A stretch of DNA of 64,000 nucleotides, taken from contig CM060851.1 of the NCBI GenBank assembly GCA_030737835.1, forward strand, positions 10,902,154-10,966,153, in the 5' to 3' direction. Shown here in pieces: positions 55,360-64,000 of this stretch (its first letter is position 1; each line of letters begins with the position of its first letter). The notes under the pieces were generated by a model. It saw only the letters and a program-made list of their open reading frames with translations, was not told where the DNA came from and did no database searches. Position numbers and translations under genes: made by a program. Source of the DNA: Acorus gramineus (lineage: Eukaryota; Streptophyta; Magnoliopsida; Acorales; Acoraceae).

Positions 55360-56310
55360 GTCGACGGATCCAAGAGGATCGTATCCGTGTGGGTAGGCTG
55401 TTTTCTCCCCTTCGTTGGATCCGAGTAGGGACTCCCCGGCGTTGGAAAGCTGTCCTGACAGAGGGCTCCCATCTGTAGGTACCACCGATGCGTCGGAGGG
55501 TGCTGATCGTGGGAGTATACCAGGTAGAGGCTACGCGAGGGAGAGGCTACTGGTGGACAAGGGTGGAGAGCAGCCTAGTCTGTCCCAAAAGGCCCATGTC
55601 ACCCCTAAAGGGTGAGGGTGAGGGTGGGGTGGGTCGGCGATGTTACGACCCACTAGCTTGTGCAGTTACTCCCGTTTAGGGACTTTAATTATTTTAAGGT
55701 TAATATGAGTGTGTTGCATAGATTGTTGTTATGCCTGTGTTTTGATATCTCGATAAGTGATTATCGAGAGTAGTTGTTTTCCATTGGGTTCGCTTTGCGA
55801 ACATGGGATCGTTCTCCCCTTCGTTGGATCCGATGTAGGAACTTCTCGGGTTTAGCTGTCCTGACAGAGGGCTCCCATCCGTAGGTACCACCGATGCATT
55901 CGGAAGAGTACTGATCGTGGGAGTATACCAGGTAGAGGCTACCCGGGGAAAGGGCTACCGGTGGACCAAGGGTGTAGAGCGGTGAGTTGAGGAGATCGGG
56001 TTGTAGCTGTCCTGACAGAGGGCTCCCATCCGTAGGTACCACCGATGCATTCGGAAGCATACTGATCGTGGGAGTATACCAGGTAGATACTACCCGGGAG
56101 AGGGTTAACGAATGATGTTGCGAGCGTGGGAATCGTTCTCCCCTTCGTTGGATCCGAGTAGGGACTTCCCGGCGTTGGAAAGCTGTCCTGACAGAGGGCT
56201 CCCATTTGTAGGTGCCACCGATGAGTTCGGAGGGTACAGATCGTGGGAGTATACCAGGTAGAGGCTACGCGAGGGAGAGGCTACCGGTGGACCAAGGGTG
56301 TAGAGCAGTC
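55360..56310 (+). repeat. Four diverged tandem units in LTR D
   Basis: Four copies of a module with CTCCCCTTCGTTGGATCC (in most units), CCTGACAGAGGGCTCCCAT (55453, 55857, 56008, 56186), CCACCGATG and GTGGGAGTATACCAGGTAGA, spaced about 150-400 bases apart. A and C hold one looser version. A piece of this module is found inside element B (23740-24245). Confidence 0.85.
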
Positions 56311-57139
56311 TAAATTTCTTCCAAAAGTCCTATGTCACCCCTAAAGGGTGAGGGTGAGGATGAGGTGAAGAATATTGTCGCGTGACCCATTCGTTGTTCG
56401 ACCGTTCCCATAGTTGTTGGGTCCTTGTCTTGTATCGATGTTTAAAGGCATCGTTTGAGCAATTATCTAGATGTAGATGATCCAGTAGTGTTGTGTAGAC
56501 CAGTAATTCCGAGTCTCTTCGACCGACGGTATGGTCTCTCCGCAAAAGTCCCAAGAGTCTCCCTCCGGGAGTGAGGGTGAGGGTGAGGGTGAGGTTGGTC
56601 GCGCCGCCGCGTGACCCTGTTATCCATTGGGTTTCTACCCATGTTTTTCCTTGAAAAAGGGAATTGATTATGTATTGAACTGTAGTATGGTGATTGGTTT
56701 CCAGCCACTCACTGAGCTTGTAGCTCACCCCTCGCATACTGTTTTTTTTCAGGGGCAGTGTTGGGCGTGGAGTTGGAGCTTTCCTGTGGCGTGGTCTTAT
56801 GGGCGTGGAGCGTTCTTCCGGCGGATGGCGAGTGCGAGGCTGTCAGCAGTCCTAGAGTCATTGTATGTATTGTAAATCGTGCATGTGGCACAGGTTGTAT
56901 TTTCTTTGGTCTAGACTTGGCTCTCACAGGACAGTGATTGTGTATTCGAGTCTGTAATAATGTTTTTGATTTACAGATATTGTTTATATATTATGCTTCC
57001 GCTTTTCAGTCAGTTATCATTATCTTGCTTTGTCACCTTGTGTATTGTTGTTGGAGTCTTTATTGACCTCAGGTATTGATAGCTGATATTTTATTATTGC
57101 CACGTCTCAGGGACGGCCGCCCTGGGGCGTGACAGTCAA

Positions 57140-58005
57140 GTCCCTGGCCATTCGCTCAATGGGGATTCGATATAGTCGGGCCCATGCCCTTGGCACCGTC
57201 CCAGAAGCGATTCCTCCTGGTCGCCACTGACTATTTCACCAAGTGGGTGGAGGCTGTGGCCCTGGCCAGAATCCGCGACAACGAAGTACGAAGTTTCCTT
57301 TGGAAGGAGATCGTGTGTCAATTCGGAGTGCCGAACACCATAATCTCTGACAATGGGACACAATTCGATAATGCCACCATGAGGGAGTTATGCGAGGAGT
57401 GGGGCAAAAAGCACCTTTTCTCCTCTCCGCACTACCCCCAAGGAAATGGTCAGGCATAAATCACCAATCGTACCATCCTGGACGGGATCAAGAAACGGCT
57501 CAACGCGGCCAAAGGCAACTGGGTGGATGAGCTTCCCTCGGTGTTATGGGCGTACCGCACCACGGCGCGAAGGGCCACAGGAGAGACTCCCTTTTCCTTG
57601 GCTTTTGGCATCGAGGTTGTAATCCCCATAGAGCTCGGGATCTCAACATTTGGGACCGAGAACTTTGAGCCACGGATCAATGAAGAAAATCTCGCGTCTG
57701 ATCTCGACCTGAGGGACGAGCGGAGGGAAACAGCTTCCATCAGAATGGCGAACTACCGGAACCAGATCGCACGAAGCTACAACAAGAGGGTTTCGCGACG
57801 AAGCTTCTGAGTAGGGGACCTGGTCCTTCAAGAGGTATTCCCCGAATCCCGAAAAAGATCCGATGGTAAGCTCAGGCCTAGTTGGGAAGGCCCGGTTAAG
57901 GTCATCGAACTGGGCATCAAAAGAGCTTATTATCTGGAACGAATGAACGGAGAGACACTCATGAGACCTCGCAATGTAATGCATTTGAAAAAGTACCACT
58001 TCTAA
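57140..58005 (+). pseudogene. Element E integrase core and C-terminal part
   Basis: Integrase resumes with 'APSQKRFLLVATDYFTKWVE' (catalytic D in ATDYFTKW), 'FGVPNTIISDNGTQFD' (second D), 'FSSPHYPQGNGQA', 'LPSVLWAYRTTARRATGETP' and 'FSLAFGIEVVIPIELG'. A GPY-like tail follows, with 'GKLRPSWEGPVKVIEL' seen near 57870 and 'RPRNVMHLKKYHF' to a stop at about 58003. It inserts cDNA into host DNA. Fossil with a few breaks. Confidence 0.88.
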
Positions 58006-58699
58006 AATAAAAAAGTTTTTATTTATTCGTGAGAAATATTTCATGTGAATAAGAGCCCGTTCGAGGTCGCGCGTGAACTTGGTTTCAAATATAGCACTGA
58101 ACGGAGGTCGTGAGTATAGCACTCCACGGAGGTCGTGCGTTGATCCAGTTCAGGTCGATTGGATGAGCACTCTTTGTAAGAGGTCGCGCGGGCGACGCCC
58201 CATCCATCGATAAGCACTCGAGTAAAAGGTTTGCAAAAGTGAGACACATAGGTTACACTCAAAAGATGAGGTCATTCAGAAGTACAAGCTTCCCCATATG
58301 CTCTAGGCGACCCAGGCTCTACGACCAACCCTTGGAGGTTGCTAGGAAAGGATGAGCAGGATTCGTCCCAGGACTTAATTCTGAAAGGGTACCTCCCTCT
58401 CGTCCAAAGCACTCCATCTACAAAATCTGCAAGCAGGAGCTAAAGGAACGCACAAGACTCACTCGCACGACGAGGACAAAAAAAGGGATAACCTACCTCT
58501 GCCATTCTAGGGGCCCCGGCCCTATGGAGGCCGTGATGACGGGATAAGTCAGAGTTAGTCCATCGAGTGGACGCAAAACTCTATTATCACGACAATAAGC
58601 ACTCCAAACATTCAGATCATGTGAAAGCAAGCAGACATGCAAAAGACAAGTCGTTTAAGGAAACATTGTTTATTTTATAAAATGTCTAGGTCTGAGACC
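58006..58699. other. Untranslated part of element E after pol
   Basis: No coding frame recognised. Repeats of 'GAGGTCG(C/T)GCG' (58045-58195) form a loose array. It separates sense pol from the antisense region. Confidence 0.5.
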
Positions 58700-60970
58700 C
58701 GTCACTAGGGCCAGAATCACGAACAGAAGGGGGATCAGCGGCGATACGAGGAGAGACGTTGTTGGATCTATCTTCATAACTTTGACAATATCCACAATTG
58801 TAGTTCTTCTCGGCACAAGTCGTCAAGGAATCCGAAAGTTCATTCATCTGGTCCCTCATAGTCGTGAAGGCTTCTGCTCGACCCTTTGACAGACCGTCCT
58901 CGTAAGTGACTACACAGTCTGTTCAAAGTTCGTAGAGCTTGACTTGCTGCTCTTGCGACTCATGCATCATGGCCTCGACTCGCTTTTCTGCGTTGTGCGC
59001 CCACAAGGAAAAGGAAGCCTGATCTAACGACTGAGAGAGCTTTAGCTCAAGGAGCTCTCTCATGTGATCTTCAGCAACAACAGCCTGAACCTGAGCAGCA
59101 GACAAGTCCCGACGAGCGGAGGATTCGGCGGGTTCTGCAGCAAGACGCGCTCGCTTCGCGATCACAGCCTGTTCCTCGGCCGACTTAAGTTGTGTTTCTC
59201 TGTGGTGAGCGAGCTCATGGGCCGACTTTAGGAGGTCTTCAGAACTCATCGCATCCAGGCTTTGCTCGTTGAGTACCTGCCAGATGACAGAATTCTGAAA
59301 AGCAAATGGTTAAAGGCTTGAAGAAGAAACTTTGAAGATAGAAGTCGAACACGTACGTTGTAAAAACTCCAGCCAAGCCAGGTGAAAAGAGCTTCCGTCA
59401 TAGCCCGGTGAGCACAATTCAAGTAACCCTCAAGGAGACAGCCCCTGAGCTGTGTACTGGCTAACTCCCTGCTAGCGCGATCAACAAAGGGTCCTCTTGA
59501 ATGGGTACCAGCTGCAGGTGCGGAAGCAGAGGCCGAGGGGATGTCCAAGGGAGCAGGGCACGGAGCCCCAGCCTCCATGGCAACGCCAGGTGAAACCGCG
59601 AACGTCATGACAGGAGGAGCGTCCACCACGGCCAAAAGCGACTGGGGGCATCCCAGCAGGAGCCGGAACGATTGGTGGCACCTCCGAAGGAGTAGTCATG
59701 TTGAAAGTACCCTCCGGTATCTCGGCTAGGGGCACCTCCGACGAAGCAGCAACTGCAGGCACTAAGCCTGCCACGGTAACTGGGACAACCCCATGTAGAG
59801 GAGCTGATGAAGCCGTGGCCACTACCTCCTCGACAAAGGAGGGATCGACTTCCGGGGAAGAGGGAACCTCCACCGTCTCTGGTACCTGAATGACTGGAGA
59901 GCTTGGTGGGCATCCCTCTTCATGGGAGGGCAAAGAAAGCTCTGCGGTAGCCACACCAACAGCACTCGAAGGTAGTTCGCTCCCCGCGGGGGATACAGGG
60001 GAAACATCTGGTAGGGCTTCGACTCTGCCTTCAGAGTCCGCCCCCTCAACCGATGAGGTTGAGCGAGCAGCTTTGGTCCGCCGTTTCGAGGGAAGTGGCA
60101 GTCTAGGCCTCTTCTTCAAAGCCAACTTGCCTCTGGAGGCAGTGAACCGTTCGCCCACTTCTTCGGAAGCGGCAGCCTCCGCAAGGGCAGGAGATGCGTC
60201 GAACCCTGAAGATGAGCTGACTACCGTTAAAGAAGAGCCGACAGCCCTGGATGCAGGGAGTTAAAGGATTTTGCGGAAATCCTTTTCCTCCATCTTTTGA
60301 GCCTTGGCAATCTGATCCAGCTTCACCACCGATGGGTCTGGGGGCGCGCGCTCCGAATCATCTGCAGGAAGCATAAGGAGGCCTATTGGCTAAAGAAAGA
60401 AGGCAAGGGCAGATAAGGTGTATAAGATCCAATGATTTCGTGCTCACCCAATTTCGCCTGGCGAAGGCGACATGGCACCCATGGCGTGCCACCCGAAGCA
60501 GTGGCAGGAACCGCCCACGGGCCGATCAGTTGTGCAAGGTATTCATCCCTCCATCCGCTGTCGGATGAGGGAAGCTTTTCCACGAGAGGGACTGCGCCAA
60601 GTCTCGCCCGAAGATAGTAGGCGTGCTCCGACTTCCTCAAGTCATACAGCTTGTGGTTAATCATGACGACGCACATCAGCACCTGTAACAGATTAGGGGA
60701 GCATTGCACCGGGTGAAGATTGAATCGGCGCATGAAGTCCCTGACCAGCTCAGGAAAAGGAAAAGAAAGGGAGCTCCTCAGCATCTGAGAAGGATACATG
60801 AAGAGCTTCTCAGAGCTGCTGCCTTTAAGATCATATATGGATCTGAAAGGAGTAGGTGTGATGGCGATGGAATCAGGAATCGACAGGGAGGACCTTAGTT
60901 TCTGGACAATGTCTATCGACATGGTGGCACGAAGAGAAATTCGAGAAGAGGTAAAGTTTGAAAGCAAGCA
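58700..60970 (-). pseudogene. Antisense gene region of element E (Transposase_28-like protein)
   Basis: On the strand opposite to gag-pol several coding blocks follow each other from right to left. At 60967-60455 a domain with 'FPFPELVRDFMRRFNLHPVQ', 'LLQVLMCVVMINHKLYDLRK' and 'HAYYLRARLG' resembles Pfam Transposase_28, 'putative gypsy-type transposon'. At about 60370-60270 a 'DPSVVKLDQIAKAQKMEEKD' helix is seen, and at 60158-59500 a Ser/Pro/Val-rich linker with a basic 'KKRPRLPLPSKRRTKAA'. At 59249-58923 there is a coiled coil ('RDLSAAQVQAVVAEDHMREL'). Splice-like borders (a GTGAGC at about 60455, TCCTGCAG at about 60371) separate the first blocks. Antisense genes after pol are known in Tat-group elements such as Grande; their role is unknown. 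Fossil with some breaks. Confidence 0.72.
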
Positions 60971-61059
60971 GGGGATTCGACTTCTGAATTCTCTCTCCTC
61001 TTCTCGCCAAATGATGGAAACTTATAGAACGGTCCTTCCTCGAAGAATCCCTGCAATCA

Positions 61060-61565
61060 TGATAGGAGCGTGAAAATTGAAATCATGGAAGATTTGCCAC
61101 CGAAATCTTCTGCAAATATCGAGGGACAGCTGGCGGGAGAAACGAGGTGCCAGTTTTGATAAACGTGCAGCCTACGTGGTGAATTTATTATCACGAATTT
61201 ACCACGTGGCATGAAGAAGAGACCGAATGACAAGAAAGCCCCTACGGACACGTGGGCATGACTAGAGAAATCCTGTTCGTGAACTTGGTTCGTAGATCCT
61301 GTTCGCGGGTGATCGTAGATACGATAAGTTTTTGGGACTCCACGACCCACCAATAGAATTGTATAGCGAGTAGATAAAAGACGATCAAGGTTGAGCAAAG
61401 AAAGTAATTTTTTATTCATTAATTGGATAAAGGTTACAAAAAAAAGGGTTTCAACCCTCTGCTCGGTCTTCTATTCGTCCCTTCCCATGAAGTCTCCTCT
61501 CCCTCACAGCTTGGTGCAGTCCAGGAAGCTCTTCGTTGCTCATCTCTCAAAAACCACGAGAATGG
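61060..61565. promoter_or_regulatory. Region upstream of the antisense gene, with hairpin and G-boxes
   Basis: No coding frame. An imperfect inverted repeat (61170-61185 with 61196-61210; GCCTACGTGGTGAATT against GCCACGTGGTAAATT in reverse complement) can form a 15-16 bp stem. G-box cores CACGTG lie at 61203-61208 and 61249-61254. For the antisense gene this is the upstream side. Promoter function is inferred only. Confidence 0.4.
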
Positions 61566-64000
61566 TCAGCATAGCCCAAGAACTAGAGGATGCGCAGTAG
61601 GAGAGCCAAGAGGAGACTCAGGGAGAGGAGAACTGGAAGCAGGCTCAAACACAACAGATGACCCAGGAAGAGGTAGAGACATAATAGGAGAGACCTGAAC
61701 ATGAGAAGGCACAGAAGGAGGGGAGGCAGTGGGTGTAGAAGAAAAATAGGGAACGTCCTCGACAAATGACACATGATGAGCGAGCCAAAATCGATCTCCA
61801 ACAGGATCGTAGTAGCGATATCCCTTGTGTTCGAAACTAATCCCCAAGAATACACACTTGACTGACCGAGCGGCCAACTTGGTGCGTTGATGAGGAGGGA
61901 GAAGCACGAAACAAATACATGCAAAAGAGCGAAGTCTGCTATAATTAGGTTTGGAGGAGTAAAGGTGCTCATGAGGAGTCATACCAGAGAGGACAGAGGA
62001 GGAAGTGATATTGATAAGACGAGCAGCCTCAGCCCAGAATTTGTTAGGAACTGAAGAAGAAAGCAAGAGAGAACGAGTCGTCTCAAGAATATGGTGATGT
62101 TTTCTTTTAGCAACACCATTCTGTTCATGAGTATAGGGGCAGGATTGCTAAAAGAAAATACCATGAGAATGAAGAAGAGAACGCATCGTGGAGGAGATAT
62201 ATTCATGAGCACAATCAAACCTGAAGATCTTGATACGAGTCTGAAACTGGGTGTGGATCATAGTGGTAAAGACCTCATATATCTTTGGAATCTCAGATCG
62301 ATGACGCAATAAATAAATCCAAGTAAAGCGAGAATAGTCATCAATAAAACTGATATAATATGAAAAACCACTCTTCGATGTGATATGTGAAGGACCCCGG
62401 ATATCAAAATGAACAAGCTCAAATGGACTAGAGGACTAATGACTACTAAAATGGAATAGAGTAGTAACAGATTTGGCCAATTTACAGCCCTCACAAACAG
62501 AAAGAGGAGAAAAGGAAACACGACCTAAATCACCAGACTGAATAAGGTCTTTAAGTCGAGACTCAGAAACATGACCTAACCTTTTATGCCACAAGTCAGT
62601 ATCAGAGGTGACAGTGCCACAAAAAACTGAGGGATCGGGTACAGGAAGATGAAGATACTCCACATAATATAGTCCGCCAATCCTACGACTAACACCAATT
62701 CCCTACCCTAAACGTGGATCCTGCACAAAACACCCAAAAGAAGTAAAGGTAACGGTGAATCCAGAATCAGGAGCATTCAAAACAAATGGTAATGAAAGGC
62801 GACCATAAGGATGAGATGTGGTGGTGACCGATCCACACTGCGTGATGACTAAAGGAGAGCCATTAGCAATATGAATCGAAGGTAGGTGTGAGGGTGCAGG
62901 TGAGCATGCAGTGAGGACAGAACTATCAGGCATCATGTGATGTGAGGCACCCAAATAAAAGATCTAATAAGCAGGAGTACCCATAGTAGAAGACAAGGCA
63001 AAGGGAATAGAAAAACCAGAAAGAGACTGCTGTAGAATCAGGTGGTCTAGGGACTGACTAATCTAGGCAAGCGTATCCGAATGTGGCAAAGCAATCGTAG
63101 CGGCAACAAGAGTAAGATGATGTCCTCGGCCTTGCAGTCTATGATGATTCTTAGTTGGTTTTTGTCTTTTCGGTCTATGGCGCTTCATAGCAGGAGCGAC
63201 CCCAGGATGCCATCATAGATAAATGACGAAGTAGATTGACAAAACACCATAGAATAACTGCGTGTCAGAGGAGAATCCATGACTTTGTTTTTGAGGTTAA
63301 AAACCAAACGATGACGTCGGGGACAAAATATCAATTGAAACGGACCCCTGGATCACCTTAATCGGACCTCCGGAGAGGAAGTTATGACCGATTTAGTGAT
63401 TCAAAGTCTCGGGGAGGCACTGGAGGGTGGCCGGAGGTGCCCAAGGGCGGCTGGAGGTGACCTGAGGGTGGATCCGGGTGGGGTTCTGGGCTTGGTCGCG
63501 GATCTGGGTTGGACTCGTGGAGTCGGGTCAGTTGTTGTGCCGGGTCGCGGACAAGTGCTAAGCCGGGCTGGTCGGGCGCGGATGAGTGATGGGCTGGGCG
63601 CGGATGGGTACCCTAGCGGATCCGGGATGGGCGAGTCGTCTGCCCAAGCGGATCCGGGACGGGTGAACAGGCTGGCACAAGCTGGCCCAACAGATCCCGG
63701 GAAATTTGGGCAGGATCAGCACAGTGGTGCTCGGGCTTATTTTTCAGACACAGCAGATCCCGGGAAATTAGGGCAGGACGCGCACGCGGCAGGGGCACGA
63801 TGGGCGCTCGGCAGGGCAGGGCCTCAGCAGGGCTGGGTGCGACAGGGCTGGGCACAACAAGGTAGGGCACGCGGCAGGGAAGGGTAGCAGCAGGGGCACA
63901 ACGAGCTTACGACAGGGCGCTCGGCAAGGCTGGGCACGGCAGGTCAGGGCGCTAGGGCAGGGCCACGGCAAGGCAGGGCTGGGCGCGGCAGGGCGGGTGG
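61566..64000 (-). mobile_element. Ty1/Copia fragment K3, runs off the right edge
   Basis: Minus-strand Copia: GC-rich leader (64000-63380), protease-type 'GASHHMMPDSSVLTACSPAP' (about 62954), pre-integrase 'DLWHKRLGHVSESRLKDLI' (62590), 'SVCEGCKLAKSVTTLFHF', then integrase pieces to 'LRSFACICFVLLPPHQRTKL' and 'CVFLGISFEHKGYRYYDPVG' (about 61930-61790). It stops at 61566 next to element E sequence, with no RT present. The leader low-complexity (GCCCTGCC, GGGCAGGGC) matches fragment K1 at 6214-6420. Fossil, broken several times. Confidence 0.85.
63380..64000 (-). repeat. GC-rich low-complexity leader of K3
   Basis: About 620 bases dominated by GGCAGGGC, GGGCACGGCA and GATCCGGG units. All frames are long and compositionally biased. 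No gene is called. Two GCAGATCCCGGGAAATT(A/T) units (about 63685 and 63753) form a direct repeat. Confidence 0.65.

Larger units (their letters stand above)
53430..57134 (+). mobile_element. Solo LTR D, diverged member of the long-LTR family
   Basis: A 3705 bp LTR starting TGTTGTGCCTGTGTC and ending GGGGCGTGACA, inserted in the integrase gene of E. Flanking five-base blocks are ATAAA (53425-53429) and GTCAA (57135-57139), matching at three of five, which fits an eroded target duplication and greater age than A or C. The left 460 bp align with LTR C. Modules: CT tract (53930-53948), donor-like TTTTG/GTAAGTCC (about 54249), CpG core (54375-54760), 39-base micro-exon-like block (54904-54942), a fourfold repeat (about 55360-56310), G-rich runs, and acceptor-like TTTTTTTTCAG (about 56752). 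Confidence 0.92.
47778..61565 (+). mobile_element. Tat-type Ty3/Gypsy element E with antisense gene, split by solo LTR D
   Basis: Plus-strand element: 5' LTR about 47778-48740, Arg-tRNA-type primer site at 48742, gag (48789-50400), protease (50594), RT (51016-51960), RNase H, a second RNase H-like domain (52560-52860), and integrase in two parts on either side of LTR D (53090-53424; 57140-57990). An antisense gene region follows (58700-60970). The primer site, double RNase H and antisense gene are marks of the plant Tat group (Ogre/Retand/Grande relatives). The 3' LTR is not seen; Copia fragment K3 starts at 61566. Old fossil with many breaks. Confidence 0.88.

Noticed and set aside
63384-63971. 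Open frames at the right edge resembling Gly/Ala/Arg-rich proteins
   Set aside because: Low-complexity leader of a Copia fragment, with no domain on either strand.

Overview
This is a stretch of plant nuclear DNA, almost certainly from an angiosperm with a large, repeat-rich genome. The evidence is plant Ty1/Copia and Ty3/Gypsy elements primed by initiator-Met or Arg-type tRNA sites, a PIF/Harbinger element with a Myb-like gene, Mutator-like elements, L1 LINE pieces, and three plant-specific host gene relics (DUF295/F-box-like, pollen Ole e 1-like, SHAQKYF-type MYB). I see no tRNA, rRNA, CRISPR array or clearly intact host gene. About three quarters of the window is transposable element, much of it nested.

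Layout. 1-6213: minus-strand Ty3/Gypsy element G1 running off the left edge, split by a 3.4 kb solo LTR (A, 482-3875, TSD CTGCT), ending at a short tandem LTR/TRIM-like array. 6214-7860: two Copia fragments in opposite orientation plus a MITE. 8609-9642: DUF295 pseudogene. 9643-12743: intergenic. 12744-18673: solo LTR C (TSD CATAT) carrying a PIF/Harbinger transposon (15025-17849). 19011-19434: broken Ole e 1-like gene. 19440-33181: Copia element K2, into which the two-LTR Gypsy element B (20269-28898, TSD CCATC) has inserted. 33182-40674: LINE scraps, MITEs, a Mutator-like element and a MYB relic. 40675-47233: Copia element K4 with both LTRs, TSD TTATG and a Mutator-like element in its leader. 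47778-61565: Tat-type Ty3/Gypsy element E with an antisense gene region, split by solo LTR D (53430-57134). 61566-64000: minus-strand Copia fragment K3 running off the right edge.

The most striking signal is shared by LTRs A, B (both LTRs), C and D. These are one family of very long (about 3.1-3.7 kb) LTRs. Each has a pyrimidine-rich presumed 5' leader, a CpG-dense low-complexity core, and a 36- or 39-base block bounded by splice-site-like motifs whose length stays a multiple of three in all five copies. They also share variable tandem repeats and a G-quadruplex-type motif. Other points of interest are a gag-bearing element B that carries a piece of a D-type LTR inside it, the antisense gene region of E with G-boxes upstream, and an 11-copy near-palindromic repeat in the leader of K4.

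How the parts work together: the host genes do not form a pathway; what can be read is the insertion history. G1, K2 and E are the older substrates, and the long-LTR family entered all three. Three of its four insertions have since collapsed to solo LTRs, while B is young, because its LTRs are nearly identical where I compared them.
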